Source of the DNA: Acidobacteriota bacterium
GTDB taxonomy: Bacteria > Acidobacteriota > Terriglobia > Acidiferrales > UBA7541
Length of the DNA: 64,000 bases
Assembly: GCA_013289665.1 (NCBI GenBank)
Contig: JABCZN010000013.1
Location: forward strand, 1 to 64,000
Reading direction: 5' to 3'
Within the stretch, counting starts at the first letter, position 1. Each line of letters opens with the position of its first letter. This document shows, piece by piece, positions 55,333-63,540 of the stretch. A program made the translations under genes and the position numbers. The notes under the pieces are model-generated. The model saw only the letters and a list, made by a program, of their open reading frames with translations, was not told the origin of the DNA and made no database searches.

Positions 55333-55830
55333 ATGGCCATTTCTTCTCTCAACCCCGTGATGTTTCGCCGCGTTGCGGGCGCGTTCACTACGGGCGTCAC
55401 GGTGATTACCGTGGAGCGCGCGCCGGGGCTGGTGCATGGCATGACCGCCAATTCCTTCACTTCGGTTTCGCTCGAACCGTTGCTGGTGCTCGTTTGCGTG
55501 GATCACGAAGCCCGGCTTCTTTCATTGCTGAAATCGCAGCGCCGCTTTGGCGTCAGCATCCTGCGCGAAGGCCAGCAGGCGCTCTCTGAATATTTCGCTA
55601 AGCCCGAGCAGACCCCGGAAGAGGATGCCCGCCTGGGTATTCGCTACACATGGACATCAGGCGGTGTTCCCCTTCTCGACAACACCCTTGCGCAGCTGAC
55701 CTGCAACGTTGTCGCCGAACACCCCGGGGGCGATCACACCGTCTTTATCGGTGAAGTCGAGAGCATGGAATCTCACGACGGGGAGCCTTTGCTTTTCCAC
55801 CGCGGCCAATATCGGCGCCTGGCGCCGTAG
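55333..55830 (+). CDS. Flavin reductase-like FMN-binding protein
   Basis: The 165-residue protein has the flavin reductase-like split-barrel fold: FRRVAGAFTTGVTVITV near the start, GMTANSFTSVSLEPLLVLVC (FMN phosphate-binding region) and RFGVSILREGQQALSEYFAK, then a C-terminal DNTLAQLTCNVVAEHPGGDH and FIGEVESM. Members reduce FMN with NAD(P)H, either for two-component monooxygenases or alone. No monooxygenase partner is adjacent; the Rieske oxygenase is 50 kb away. It appears monocistronic. Confidence 0.88.
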   Translation: MAISSLNPVMFRRVAGAFTTGVTVITVERAPGLVHGMTANSFTSVSLEPLLVLVCVDHEARLLSLLKSQRRFGVSILREGQQALSEYFAKPEQTPEEDARLGIRYTWTSGGVPLLDNTLAQLTCNVVAEHPGGDHTVFIGEVESMESHDGEPLLFHRGQYRRLAP

Positions 55831-56103
55831 AGTGCCAATGAATCCCCTTAAAACTGGACACCTGCTGGGAGCAGGCTAGGGGCCGCCGAGCAGGGCGCAA
55901 CTAGTTTCACGAGAATTCCTGAAGTGATATCTTCCCACCCGCCAGACGTCAGCAAATTCCAAACCATTCGCCCAGGGCCACCCGCAATCGCGGTGATTGA
56001 GTGCTTCTCCTAGAAGGGGCCCGGGAGATTATCGGTTGTTGCAGTGCGGCTCTTTTCTGGGGATCTGATCTGAGGAAATTATTTAGACTGCGAGGTCCGC
56101 GCT
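55831..56103. other. Intergenic region between convergent genes
   Basis: No gene, RNA or clear terminator is seen between the flavin reductase (plus) and glycosyltransferase (minus) stop codons. Confidence 0.3.
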
Positions 56104-57126
56104 CTAGCGCTCGGAACTTCCGCTCGGCCTTGCAGGTTCCGCGGAATCGCCCAGTTCCTTGCGATGGCTCTTCACTTCGCGCAGGGCGTAAATCGCCTTG
56201 TTCTGCGATTCATAGTAAGTGCGTGAACTGATTTCCCCAAGCAGGCCCATGGAGATGAACTGAATCCCGCTGACAAACAGCGCAATGGAGAGCAGCAGCA
56301 GCGGCCCGTGTTCCGTCATGATGTTCTGGTGATAGAAAATCTTGTCTCCCACCAAAAACATCCCGAGCAGAAACCCGCTTCCGGTTCCCGCAAGCCCCAG
56401 CATGCCGAAAAATTGCAGCGGCCGGGTCGAATAATCCAGCAGGAATTTGACCATGATCAGGTCGAAGAACACACGAATAGTCCGCCCGATTCCATAATTG
56501 GACTTGCCGGTCTTGCGCTCCGGATTGGAAATCGGCACTTCGGCGATGCGCGCGCCCGTGGAGCTGGCCAGCGCCGGAATAAAGCGGTGAAGCTCGCCGT
56601 AAAGCTGGATCTCTTGCAGGATTTCCCGTCGATACGCCTTGAAGGTGGTCCCAAAATCGTGCAAATCGATCCCGGAAAGCTTGGCCATCAGCCAGTTGGC
56701 GATGCGGCTGGGCACTCGGCGCATCAGCCAGTGGTCTCTCCGCTGGTGACGCCAGCCGCTCACCAGGTCGTAGCCTTCCTCGATTTTTTCAAGGAAGCGC
56801 GGAATCTCATCCGGGTCATGCTGCAGATCGCCGTCCATCGAAATGACGACTTCGCCGCGGGCAAAATCAAAACCGGCTTTCAGCGCAGCCGTCTGCCCGA
56901 AATTCCGGCGCAGCCGCACCACATTCACGCGGCGATCGTGCTCGTAAATTTCCGCCAGAACTTTGTAGGTGTTGTCTTTGCTGCCGTCGTCCACAAACAC
57001 CATTTCGTACGGCTCGCCGATCGAATCCATCACTTCGGTCAGCTTCATGTACAGCGTCGGGATGTTTTCCTGCTCGTTGAAGAATGGAACGACGAGGGAA
57101 TAATGGATGGGCGTATCACTTCTCAT
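56104..57126 (-). CDS. Family 2 glycosyltransferase, polyprenyl-phosphate type (DPM1/GtrB-like)
   Basis: The 340-residue protein has a GT-A domain: YSLVVPFFNEQENIPTLY, VFVDDGSKDNT, RRNFGQTAALKAGFDFA and ISMDGDLQHDP with the DxD-type metal site. The acceptor loop follows (RVPSRIANWLMAKLSGIDLH). Two C-terminal membrane helices (about 240-262 and 275-300) anchor it. Relatives transfer a sugar from a nucleotide donor to undecaprenyl phosphate, for modification of lipid A or O-antigen. It is followed by a ChbG-type deacetylase gene on the same strand upstream, which could supply a deacylated sugar step in the same envelope pathway. Confidence 0.88.
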   Translation of the reverse strand: MRSDTPIHYSLVVPFFNEQENIPTLYMKLTEVMDSIGEPYEMVFVDDGSKDNTYKVLAEIYEHDRRVNVVRLRRNFGQTAALKAGFDFARGEVVISMDGDLQHDPDEIPRFLEKIEEGYDLVSGWRHQRRDHWLMRRVPSRIANWLMAKLSGIDLHDFGTTFKAYRREILQEIQLYGELHRFIPALASSTGARIAEVPISNPERKTGKSNYGIGRTIRVFFDLIMVKFLLDYSTRPLQFFGMLGLAGTGSGFLLGMFLVGDKIFYHQNIMTEHGPLLLLSIALFVSGIQFISMGLLGEISSRTYYESQNKAIYALREVKSHRKELGDSAEPARPSGSSER

Positions 57127-57210
57127 ACGGACTTCTCAATGCCTCTTTTCTGCTCGCCGCAGCGGCAGTCCTGCCGGTTACCGGGATTTCGGAATTTATC
57201 CCGGCTGCGG

Positions 57211-58095
57211 CTAAGCCGCCTGAGCCAGGAAAGCATAGTTTATCAGGCGAATCCCCCGCGTGGCGACAATTTTTCTGACCGACGTGTCGGTTAAAATCTC
57301 CAGTTCCGTCTGCCGCGAGCCCTGCAGCCGCGTCCTGGTTTGCCGCAAATCGTCGTCCACATAACCCGGGTGGCACATCAATTCCGTGGTTCCGTCCGGC
57401 AGCGTTTCGAGCAATCGTTCCACCCCTTGCCGCGTCAGCACCCCGGTCTGCGCGATGCCGCAAAAATAATCCGGCGAAGAAATCCCGGCGCGCGCCGCCA
57501 TCTCCCGCGCGTCCCGCGCCAGCAGCTTCAACCCACGCGCCTGGATCCCCTGCTTCAGCAGCACGCTGGTGTTCAGCTCGCCCCCGGAAGAGAGCACGGA
57601 GCGCAGCCGCGACTCTTCATGCGAAATCCGGATGGCGCCGATCCCATGCTTCCGCGCCAGGCGCAGGGCCAGCTGAAACAATCCCGGGAGCATGTGCACA
57701 TGCTTATGGGCGTCGAGATGGGTGGGCGAAATTCCGGCGCTTTTTATCTTCAAGATCTGCGCCTCCCATTCCAGCTCGACTTGATCCAGAGGAAGATTGC
57801 GCGCTGCGATGCGCAGCAGCAGGCTTTCCGGGCCGCCTTCCAGATGGCCGGCTTTGTTCAGGAGTCCCGGCACGCTCGAAGCAGGAGCCGTGGGCGGACC
57901 GTCGCTCAGATTCAGGTGCACGCCAACGCCAAGTTCCGGATGGTTCTGGTTCACCGCAAGGCCCGATTGAAAGGCGCGTCCATTCGCCAGCAGGGAAGTG
58001 CTGGTGACCAGCCCGCGCCGGTGGGCATCCGTAATGCCGCGGTTGATCCCTTCCGTCCAGCCCAGGTCGTCGGCATTTACGATCAGATTCTTCAA
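57211..58095 (-). CDS. ChbG/HpnK-family (YdjC-like) carbohydrate deacetylase
   Basis: The family N-terminus is KNLIVNADDLGWTEGIN, and the codon before it is TTG (58095), which I take as the start (294 residues). The open frame continues to an ATG at 58215, but that part is unlike the family. Metal-site motifs are visible: N-A-D-D-L-G, GVHLNLSDG, HLDAHKHVHMLP and a C-terminal TTELMCHPGYVDDDL. The family removes acetyl groups from N-acetylated oligosaccharides, or acts on hopanoid glycosides (HpnK). Its neighbour downstream is a polyprenyl-phosphate glycosyltransferase 84 bases away, which supports a joint role in a lipid-linked glycan. Confidence 0.8.
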   Translation of the reverse strand: MKNLIVNADDLGWTEGINRGITDAHRRGLVTSTSLLANGRAFQSGLAVNQNHPELGVGVHLNLSDGPPTAPASSVPGLLNKAGHLEGGPESLLLRIAARNLPLDQVELEWEAQILKIKSAGISPTHLDAHKHVHMLPGLFQLALRLARKHGIGAIRISHEESRLRSVLSSGGELNTSVLLKQGIQARGLKLLARDAREMAARAGISSPDYFCGIAQTGVLTRQGVERLLETLPDGTTELMCHPGYVDDDLRQTRTRLQGSRQTELEILTDTSVRKIVATRGIRLINYAFLAQAA

Positions 58096-58204
58096 CTTAC
58101 GCCCATCCCTGTCCTTTAGGACAGCTACTCTTTTGTATCCGCTGCCATATTCGTACCATTGACCGCAATTCCCTCTAACTCTAGCATGGCCAGCAAGAGG
58201 AAAA

Positions 58205-58549
58205 ATGACGGTCAAACTCAGGGAACTTAAAGATGCAGGGGTGCGCTACGGTGAAAAGCGCCGCGGGCGCCGCATGAATTCCCGCGTGCCGATTCGCTTG
58301 GAATGGGAAGGCGCTGATGCCAAGCGCAGAACCATCGAAGCCATCACGCGCACCGTGAATCCTTACGGCTGCCTGGTTTTCCTGACGGAAACACTCGAAC
58401 TCGAGCAGCGCCTAGCGCTCGTGAATATGGCAACGCACACCAGCAACGCCGCCATCGTCGTCTGGAAAGGCAATCAGCAACCCGAGGGCTGGGAATACGG
58501 CATCGAGCTGGTCGCGCCCGATATGGAATTCTGGGGGATTGAGCTGTGA
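58205..58549 (+). CDS. PilZ-domain protein (first of a pair)
   Basis: The 114-residue protein has a basic N-terminus with RRGRRMNSRVPIRLEW, where the R-x-x-x-R motif of PilZ c-di-GMP binding is present. The second motif, normally D/N-x-S-x-x-G, reads N-P-Y-G (TVNPYGCLVFL), so c-di-GMP binding may be weakened or altered. The rest is a small beta barrel ending FWGIEL. It is the whole protein, without an output domain. Its stop overlaps the next start in a GTGA arrangement. Confidence 0.75.
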   Translation: MTVKLRELKDAGVRYGEKRRGRRMNSRVPIRLEWEGADAKRRTIEAITRTVNPYGCLVFLTETLELEQRLALVNMATHTSNAAIVVWKGNQQPEGWEYGIELVAPDMEFWGIEL

Positions 58550-58947
58550 CGCCGCCGCAGAAATTGAACGCCGCGCCGCCGGTCGCGCCTGGTCATAATG
58601 TAAAGCGCGGAGCCGCCGTCGCCCGTCCGCAGACCGCTGAAGAGCGCCGCCGCGCGCAACGCGTCCTGCTGAAGATGCCGGTGATCATTCACATTCCGGG
58701 CAAGGCGAATCCGCTGCACGGATTTACGCACACGGTCAGTGCCAGCGGCGCAATGGTTGTCCTGCCCGAAGGCATCCCCATGGGGACGAAGCTTTCGATT
58801 GAAAATCCGAAGACGCAGAAAAAAGTGGAAGCGCACGTCGTCCGCCCGCCGCAGCTGAACGCCGACGGCTCGCTCGTGCCCGTCGAGTTCACCACGCCCT
58901 CGCCGCAATTCTGGAATATCTTCTTCCCGCCTAACGCCAGCAACTGA
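58546..58947 (+). CDS. PilZ-domain protein (second of a pair)
   Basis: The start is GTG at 58546, overlapping the upstream stop by four bases. The 133-residue protein has the R-x-x-x-R region in EERRRAQRVLLKMPV, but its second motif is TVSASGAMV, without the usual Asp/Asn before Ser. It ends in a pattern like the first copy (PQFWNIFFPP). The two genes are translationally coupled and may form a heteromer. Both look like degenerate c-di-GMP receptors or adaptors. Confidence 0.7.
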   Translation: MTPPQKLNAAPPVAPGHNVKRGAAVARPQTAEERRRAQRVLLKMPVIIHIPGKANPLHGFTHTVSASGAMVVLPEGIPMGTKLSIENPKTQKKVEAHVVRPPQLNADGSLVPVEFTTPSPQFWNIFFPPNASN

Positions 58948-59030
58948 CGGGTGGGCACCTGGTGCCCGCGCGCAGTCTGTTCCTGCACACTCCTAATTTC
59001 ATTAACTCATTTGCGCGCGCTTCGTTTGGG

Positions 59031-62000
59031 CTATTGGATGCCCACAGTTGCGGAAAGCGCGTGCGAATCCGATCCAGTCGATCCGGTGATGATCACCAGC
59101 GTCGTTCCGGTAATCGTCTGGCTCAACCCTGCGGAAGTGGAGGACAAGTTTCTCGGGTCTCCGTTGTAGCGCGCCGTGAACTGATGCACCCCAATCGTAT
59201 CCAAATCGCCGCTTCCCATTTGCGCTTGGCCGTTTGAGACCGTGAACGGTCCAGCGACCATAATGCCGTAATCGTAAAACGATACGGTTCCCGTCAACGG
59301 TGAGATGCCGGTGACCGTTGCCGTTATGGTGTAGCCCCCGGTGTCTGCGACCTTCGTATTCGAGCTACTTATGGCGATACTTGTGGGCGTCGCGCCACCC
59401 CCGCCTCCACCGCCGCCCCCACCTCCACCACCGCCTCCACACCCCAGCGCAAAGTAAAGCAGGAACGCCGCACCCATTCCAAAAATAGTCCGCACTCTCC
59501 TACGCCTGCCGGGAATCCCCGCCAGGAAGAAAATCGCAAGGCCCACTGAGATTCCCAGCCTCCACCATTCGCCCGGACCCACTGAAAAACCCCCAGCCTT
59601 GTGGATCTTTGCCCGGGCTGCATTTGCCGGCCCGCTCCCGGTCGGGGTCAGCGTCACCATCGCCATAACCGGCGCGCCATTCAGATTAACTTGCGTAGAG
59701 CTAAGGCCGATGCTGTATCCGGCGATTCCCGATCCAGCGTTCAATTGCAACATCACTGTGCTTGGCGTCTGGCTCACCGGCGTAATCGTGATTGCCCCGG
59801 ACCCTGACTGTCCGGCAACGGGCACCACGGTTACCCCGCTTTGCGGCCCCAAAGTAAAATCCGGAATATTCACGTTAACGAACAAGCTCCCCGAAGAGGC
59901 CGATTCGTAGTTGGTGTCGCCGGCATACGATGCATTGTAAAAACCCGACCCCGAAGGTACGTTGGTTGCCGTTACGGTGAGCATTTGGTTTCCGCTGCCG
60001 TCTGTTCCCGGTGTCGTTGTTATGTTCGTAAATGTCTGGGCACCGGCGAATTGTACTAGTCCGGTCATCGCAGGATTCTTGCCCTGGCTGGTGACGGTCG
60101 CAGTAAACGTGACACTCTGGCCGTAAGTGACATTGGTTGCGGACGGGTTTAAAGAAATTGCTGTTGGATAGACAGCATCCACCGTGGTGCTTGCGCTGGT
60201 CGTAACCGGCGCATAATTCGCATCCCCACTGTATTTCGCCGTGATCACGTGTGTACCCGGCATTGCAAAGGTCGTCAAAATCTCTGCAATGGTATATGCG
60301 GTCGACGAACTGTTAGGAGCATAGGGGTAGAGGGTTACTGGTCCCACCAACGCTGTGCCACTGTCGTAAAACGTGACCGTACCGGTTGGGGCAACTCCTG
60401 TGTAGGCCTGGGTCGAAATAGTGGTGGCGATCCCCATCTGATTGCCAACCAGCACGCCTGGACTGAAATTTGGTGCGCTCAGAGTAGTGGGCGAAGGACT
60501 CACGGTGAACGTTTCGGAAGTATTGCTGGCTTGATAGCTCGTATCGCCACTGTAGGCCGCCGCCAGGTTGTACGTGCCGCCGCCAAAAGTCGGCGAAAGA
60601 TCGCGCGTGTAACCGATGTTATTCAGGCTGAACGTGCCGCCGTCCACCGCGTTTCCGTTCGCGGTCAGCGCAATCGTTCCGCTTGGACAAGTCACTTTGC
60701 TGGATTGCGAGCATGCTCCCATTGGCGCGCCTGTCGTGCTCGCCGTCGCCGCATTGCTGGAGACGTATACGCGGATGATGTAGAGATTTCCATAGGTCAC
60801 GGACGTAGCATTTCCATTCAGCAGGTTGCCGGTGGCCGGGTCAAACGTGGGGATCACTAGGAAAGTCTTGCTGCTCTCAGGCGTCACACTCACCATCGTG
60901 GACGTCGAATCGCTCGGCGCGTTCGTTCCGTCTCCAGAGTAATGTGCGTAGACCGCATAGTTGTTCCCGCCCGGCAAGTTTGTCGTCGTGCCGCTCACGC
61001 TTCCGTTTGTCCCCAGGGTGAGCTCGCCAACGCTGACCGTCCCTCCCGTTGCCGTCTGCGCAAGCAGCGATACCGTTCCTGTCGCCGTTCCGCTCTTCGC
61101 CGTTACGCTAATGGTCGCCGTAACATTTTCCGACCCATGCGTAATTCCCGTCAGCGGAGAGAGCGTCAGCGCGGTCGAGGTCGGCACCGTGGACGTCGAA
61201 GCCCAATTCGTAGCCAGGTTGCCAACGTTCAGCGACCCCAAGCCCGTCGCCATGTCGTAACCCGTGCCCGCATTCCAGGCCAGAGTGCCCGGATTGTTCG
61301 GGTCGTCGAGTACGCCAATCTCCGCGGACAAAGTTGCGCTGCAGCCCAGGACTCCGCCGCGGCAAGGCACGCTGATCGTCCCCTTGCCCGTGCCGCCGGT
61401 CGGCAGGGCGCTGCTGCCTTTCGTAATGTCGTTGAACACACATCCTGCGGGTACTTGCCCGATCGAAGGGCAACTCGTATTGGGCTTATTCGCCAGCGCA
61501 TACAGCACATAGTTCGCGTTTCCCTGCCGCGGCGCCGGATTCTGCGCCGTCGCCTGGCTTTGATTGATCAGCGCCATGATCCCCGCAAAGGCGGGCGCGG
61601 ACGCCGACGTGCCACCGATAACTCCAAAGGTGATGTATCCATTGAAACCCGAGGAATCCAAGCACGGGCTGGAAACATCACCCTGGCAGTAGAGATACCC
61701 GCTGCCATTGAATCCCGGACTCGCCAGCAGCGAAACATCCGGTAAATCGCGTTTCCCGTCGTTGGGCATCCCGGCGATTCCCACCTGCCAGCTAGGCTTG
61801 GAGCGTTGGCTCGGTCCGCCGCCCCCCGCAACGATGTTTTGCAATTGGACTGGCGTCGTATTGATGTTGCAGCCGACCGCCCCCAGTTGCGCGCAACTCT
61901 GGTTCCACGGTATTTCCGGGATGTAGCCGAGCACCGAAACTCCCGTCGCCGGGTCATTCGTGGTGTTCCAGTATTTGGACCAGGTTCCGTATTCGTCAAA

Positions 62001-63311
62001 ATCCGTTCCGCCCACGGCCACGTTGTACGGTGTGGAAGCCAGTCCGCTGACCGCTGGTGAGTGCGTGGCCAAGCCTTCCTGATGCGGATCGTCGCATCCG
62101 GCCGATCCGCTGTCTCCTGTCGAAACCGCCACCGTGATTCCTTGCGCCGAAGCCTGTTGCCACAGGCTGTTGTAAAACGCGTTCTCCGCGCTTCCCAGGA
62201 TCGATTCGCAGGCCCCATAGCTCTCGCTCATCACCGCGGCCAGATTGTGCTCCACGATGTACAGCGCCGATAAATCCACTCCCTGCGAAGCGGAGGTCGA
62301 GGCCGACAGCACGTACTTGATCGTCGCTCCGGGCGCGACTCCACCCGACCATTGCGTGTCCAGATCCGCCTCTGCTTCCTCGTCCGATGAGGTTATGCCA
62401 GGATCTTCACCGTTGTAGACAATGCTGTTCGCATCAAACGTAGCCGGCAAGCCAAAGACGCTGCGGAATTGTTGAACGTCGGTAACCAGCAGATTCGTCT
62501 CGCCGACGATCGCAATCGTCTGTTTACTGCCGTTGCAAGCCGTTGCCGGAGTCCCGCAGGTGACCGGCACGCCGTAGACTTTCGCGAAGTCTCCCGGCCC
62601 CACCCCATAAAAGGGCCCCTGGCCAAAGGGATTCGGCAGAGTCACCAGGGGCTCCAGCACGCTCTTGCCCGCGGCCTTGCGCAAAGTTCCGAATCGCCGT
62701 GCATAGAACTGCCGCGGAAAATTGTGCAGCGACACCACGCCCGTCACCACCGGCGCCAGCGCTATGGGTATTTGCGGGTCGCTCGTGTTTGCGGAATAGA
62801 GCTTCCCGTTCACCTGATAATTGTGGATTGCCGTGCCGAACGCCCGCTCGACCTGCCCCGCGGTGCCGGAAAATTCAATCACCGTTTTTCCGCTGTAGAT
62901 TTTTGCGACGGTGAATCCCTGTCGCGCCAGCCAGTCCGTCACCGCCTGGATATCCGCGTCGGCCGGGCCATATTGCGCGCCGAACTGCTCGGGAGTCAGC
63001 CACTGGTGAAAAGTGGGAGAGCTTTTGTCCTGCTGTTTCGCCAGCGCGTCCTCGAGCGCGGCTTCCTGCTCATCGCTGCGCTTCAAGAGCAGCAGGATGC
63101 GGCCGATCGGCTGGGATTCCGCCACCGCGCCGCGGTCAAATTCGGCGCGCGCCAGCGGATGCACGTTTCCGCTCAAGGTGATTCGCCGCGCGTCGTCCAC
63201 GGCCTCCACCACGCGCGGGTGCACCTGTCCCATCGCCGTTCGAACATGGAATTGACAAAGGAATACGCCGGACACGAGCAAGCTGCGAAAGATCACCCGT
63301 TGAAGGTTCAT
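59031..63311 (-). CDS. Pro-kumamolisin/sedolisin (S53) protease with Ig-like repeats and unusual C-terminal anchor
   Basis: The start is ATG at 63311 (a GTG six bases earlier is possible). The 1,426-residue protein has a signal peptide and a pro-domain (about 35-205: HPLARAEFDRG, TFHQWLTPEQFGAQYG). The S53 catalytic domain has E314 and D318 in EAEADLD, D400 in STGDSGS and S569 in GGTSASAP. A Ca2+ site is likely near VFNDITKG. From about 710 there are several Ig-like beta repeats (GTVSLLAQT, YSGDTSYQAS, KYSGDANYAP). The end is unusual: a TM helix, PGRRRRVR, a second TM, then C followed by about 15 glycines and one more Ig-like domain. It is an acid-active secreted protease, probably surface-held. 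Confidence 0.88.
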   Translation of the reverse strand: MNLQRVIFRSLLVSGVFLCQFHVRTAMGQVHPRVVEAVDDARRITLSGNVHPLARAEFDRGAVAESQPIGRILLLLKRSDEQEAALEDALAKQQDKSSPTFHQWLTPEQFGAQYGPADADIQAVTDWLARQGFTVAKIYSGKTVIEFSGTAGQVERAFGTAIHNYQVNGKLYSANTSDPQIPIALAPVVTGVVSLHNFPRQFYARRFGTLRKAAGKSVLEPLVTLPNPFGQGPFYGVGPGDFAKVYGVPVTCGTPATACNGSKQTIAIVGETNLLVTDVQQFRSVFGLPATFDANSIVYNGEDPGITSSDEEAEADLDTQWSGGVAPGATIKYVLSASTSASQGVDLSALYIVEHNLAAVMSESYGACESILGSAENAFYNSLWQQASAQGITVAVSTGDSGSAGCDDPHQEGLATHSPAVSGLASTPYNVAVGGTDFDEYGTWSKYWNTTNDPATGVSVLGYIPEIPWNQSCAQLGAVGCNINTTPVQLQNIVAGGGGPSQRSKPSWQVGIAGMPNDGKRDLPDVSLLASPGFNGSGYLYCQGDVSSPCLDSSGFNGYITFGVIGGTSASAPAFAGIMALINQSQATAQNPAPRQGNANYVLYALANKPNTSCPSIGQVPAGCVFNDITKGSSALPTGGTGKGTISVPCRGGVLGCSATLSAEIGVLDDPNNPGTLAWNAGTGYDMATGLGSLNVGNLATNWASTSTVPTSTALTLSPLTGITHGSENVTATISVTAKSGTATGTVSLLAQTATGGTVSVGELTLGTNGSVSGTTTNLPGGNNYAVYAHYSGDGTNAPSDSTSTMVSVTPESSKTFLVIPTFDPATGNLLNGNATSVTYGNLYIIRVYVSSNAATASTTGAPMGACSQSSKVTCPSGTIALTANGNAVDGGTFSLNNIGYTRDLSPTFGGGTYNLAAAYSGDTSYQASNTSETFTVSPSPTTLSAPNFSPGVLVGNQMGIATTISTQAYTGVAPTGTVTFYDSGTALVGPVTLYPYAPNSSSTAYTIAEILTTFAMPGTHVITAKYSGDANYAPVTTSASTTVDAVYPTAISLNPSATNVTYGQSVTFTATVTSQGKNPAMTGLVQFAGAQTFTNITTTPGTDGSGNQMLTVTATNVPSGSGFYNASYAGDTNYESASSGSLFVNVNIPDFTLGPQSGVTVVPVAGQSGSGAITITPVSQTPSTVMLQLNAGSGIAGYSIGLSSTQVNLNGAPVMAMVTLTPTGSGPANAARAKIHKAGGFSVGPGEWWRLGISVGLAIFFLAGIPGRRRRVRTIFGMGAAFLLYFALGCGGGGGGGGGGGGGGGATPTSIAISSSNTKVADTGGYTITATVTGISPLTGTVSFYDYGIMVAGPFTVSNGQAQMGSGDLDTIGVHQFTARYNGDPRNLSSTSAGLSQTITGTTLVIITGSTGSDSHALSATVGIQ

Positions 63312-63474
63312 ATCCACTCGCAGGGAATTAATTTACCGGTAATTGAATGAACCCTCGGGGACTCGTCGGCGGGACCTGGCCAGCGTATTCCCGAAGCGCG
63401 CGGATAATAGCATCCCGGTCAGGCCGTGTCTATGGGGTGACGTTTACGCGCTTATACGTAAGCTTATGAGCGTC

Positions 63475-63516
63475 TCTACAAGAAAGAAAAAAGCGCCCCG
63501 CGAGTGCGGAGCGCTT
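63475..63516 (-). terminator. Intrinsic terminator of the right-edge gene
   Basis: On the minus strand the stem AAGCGC...GCGCTT (63516-63511 with 63496-63491), extended by four more pairs after one mismatch, is followed by TTTTTTCTTTCTTG. It lies 25 bases after the stop of the partial gene at 63541. Confidence 0.8.
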
Positions 63517-63540
63517 CTCTTGGTGGTTCTGATTTTGTTC

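Noticed and set aside
54455..55460. Leucine-rich and Cys-rich minus-strand frames
   Set aside because: These arise from the Gln/Asn-rich coding repeats read backwards and do not represent membrane proteins.
56308..57294. 328-residue plus-strand frame
   Set aside because: Antisense to the GT2 gene, which has complete motifs; no recognisable domain.
60249..61745. Long Arg-rich plus-strand frames (203 and 267 residues)
   Set aside because: They are antisense to the S53 protease and Ig repeats, with composition typical of reverse frames.
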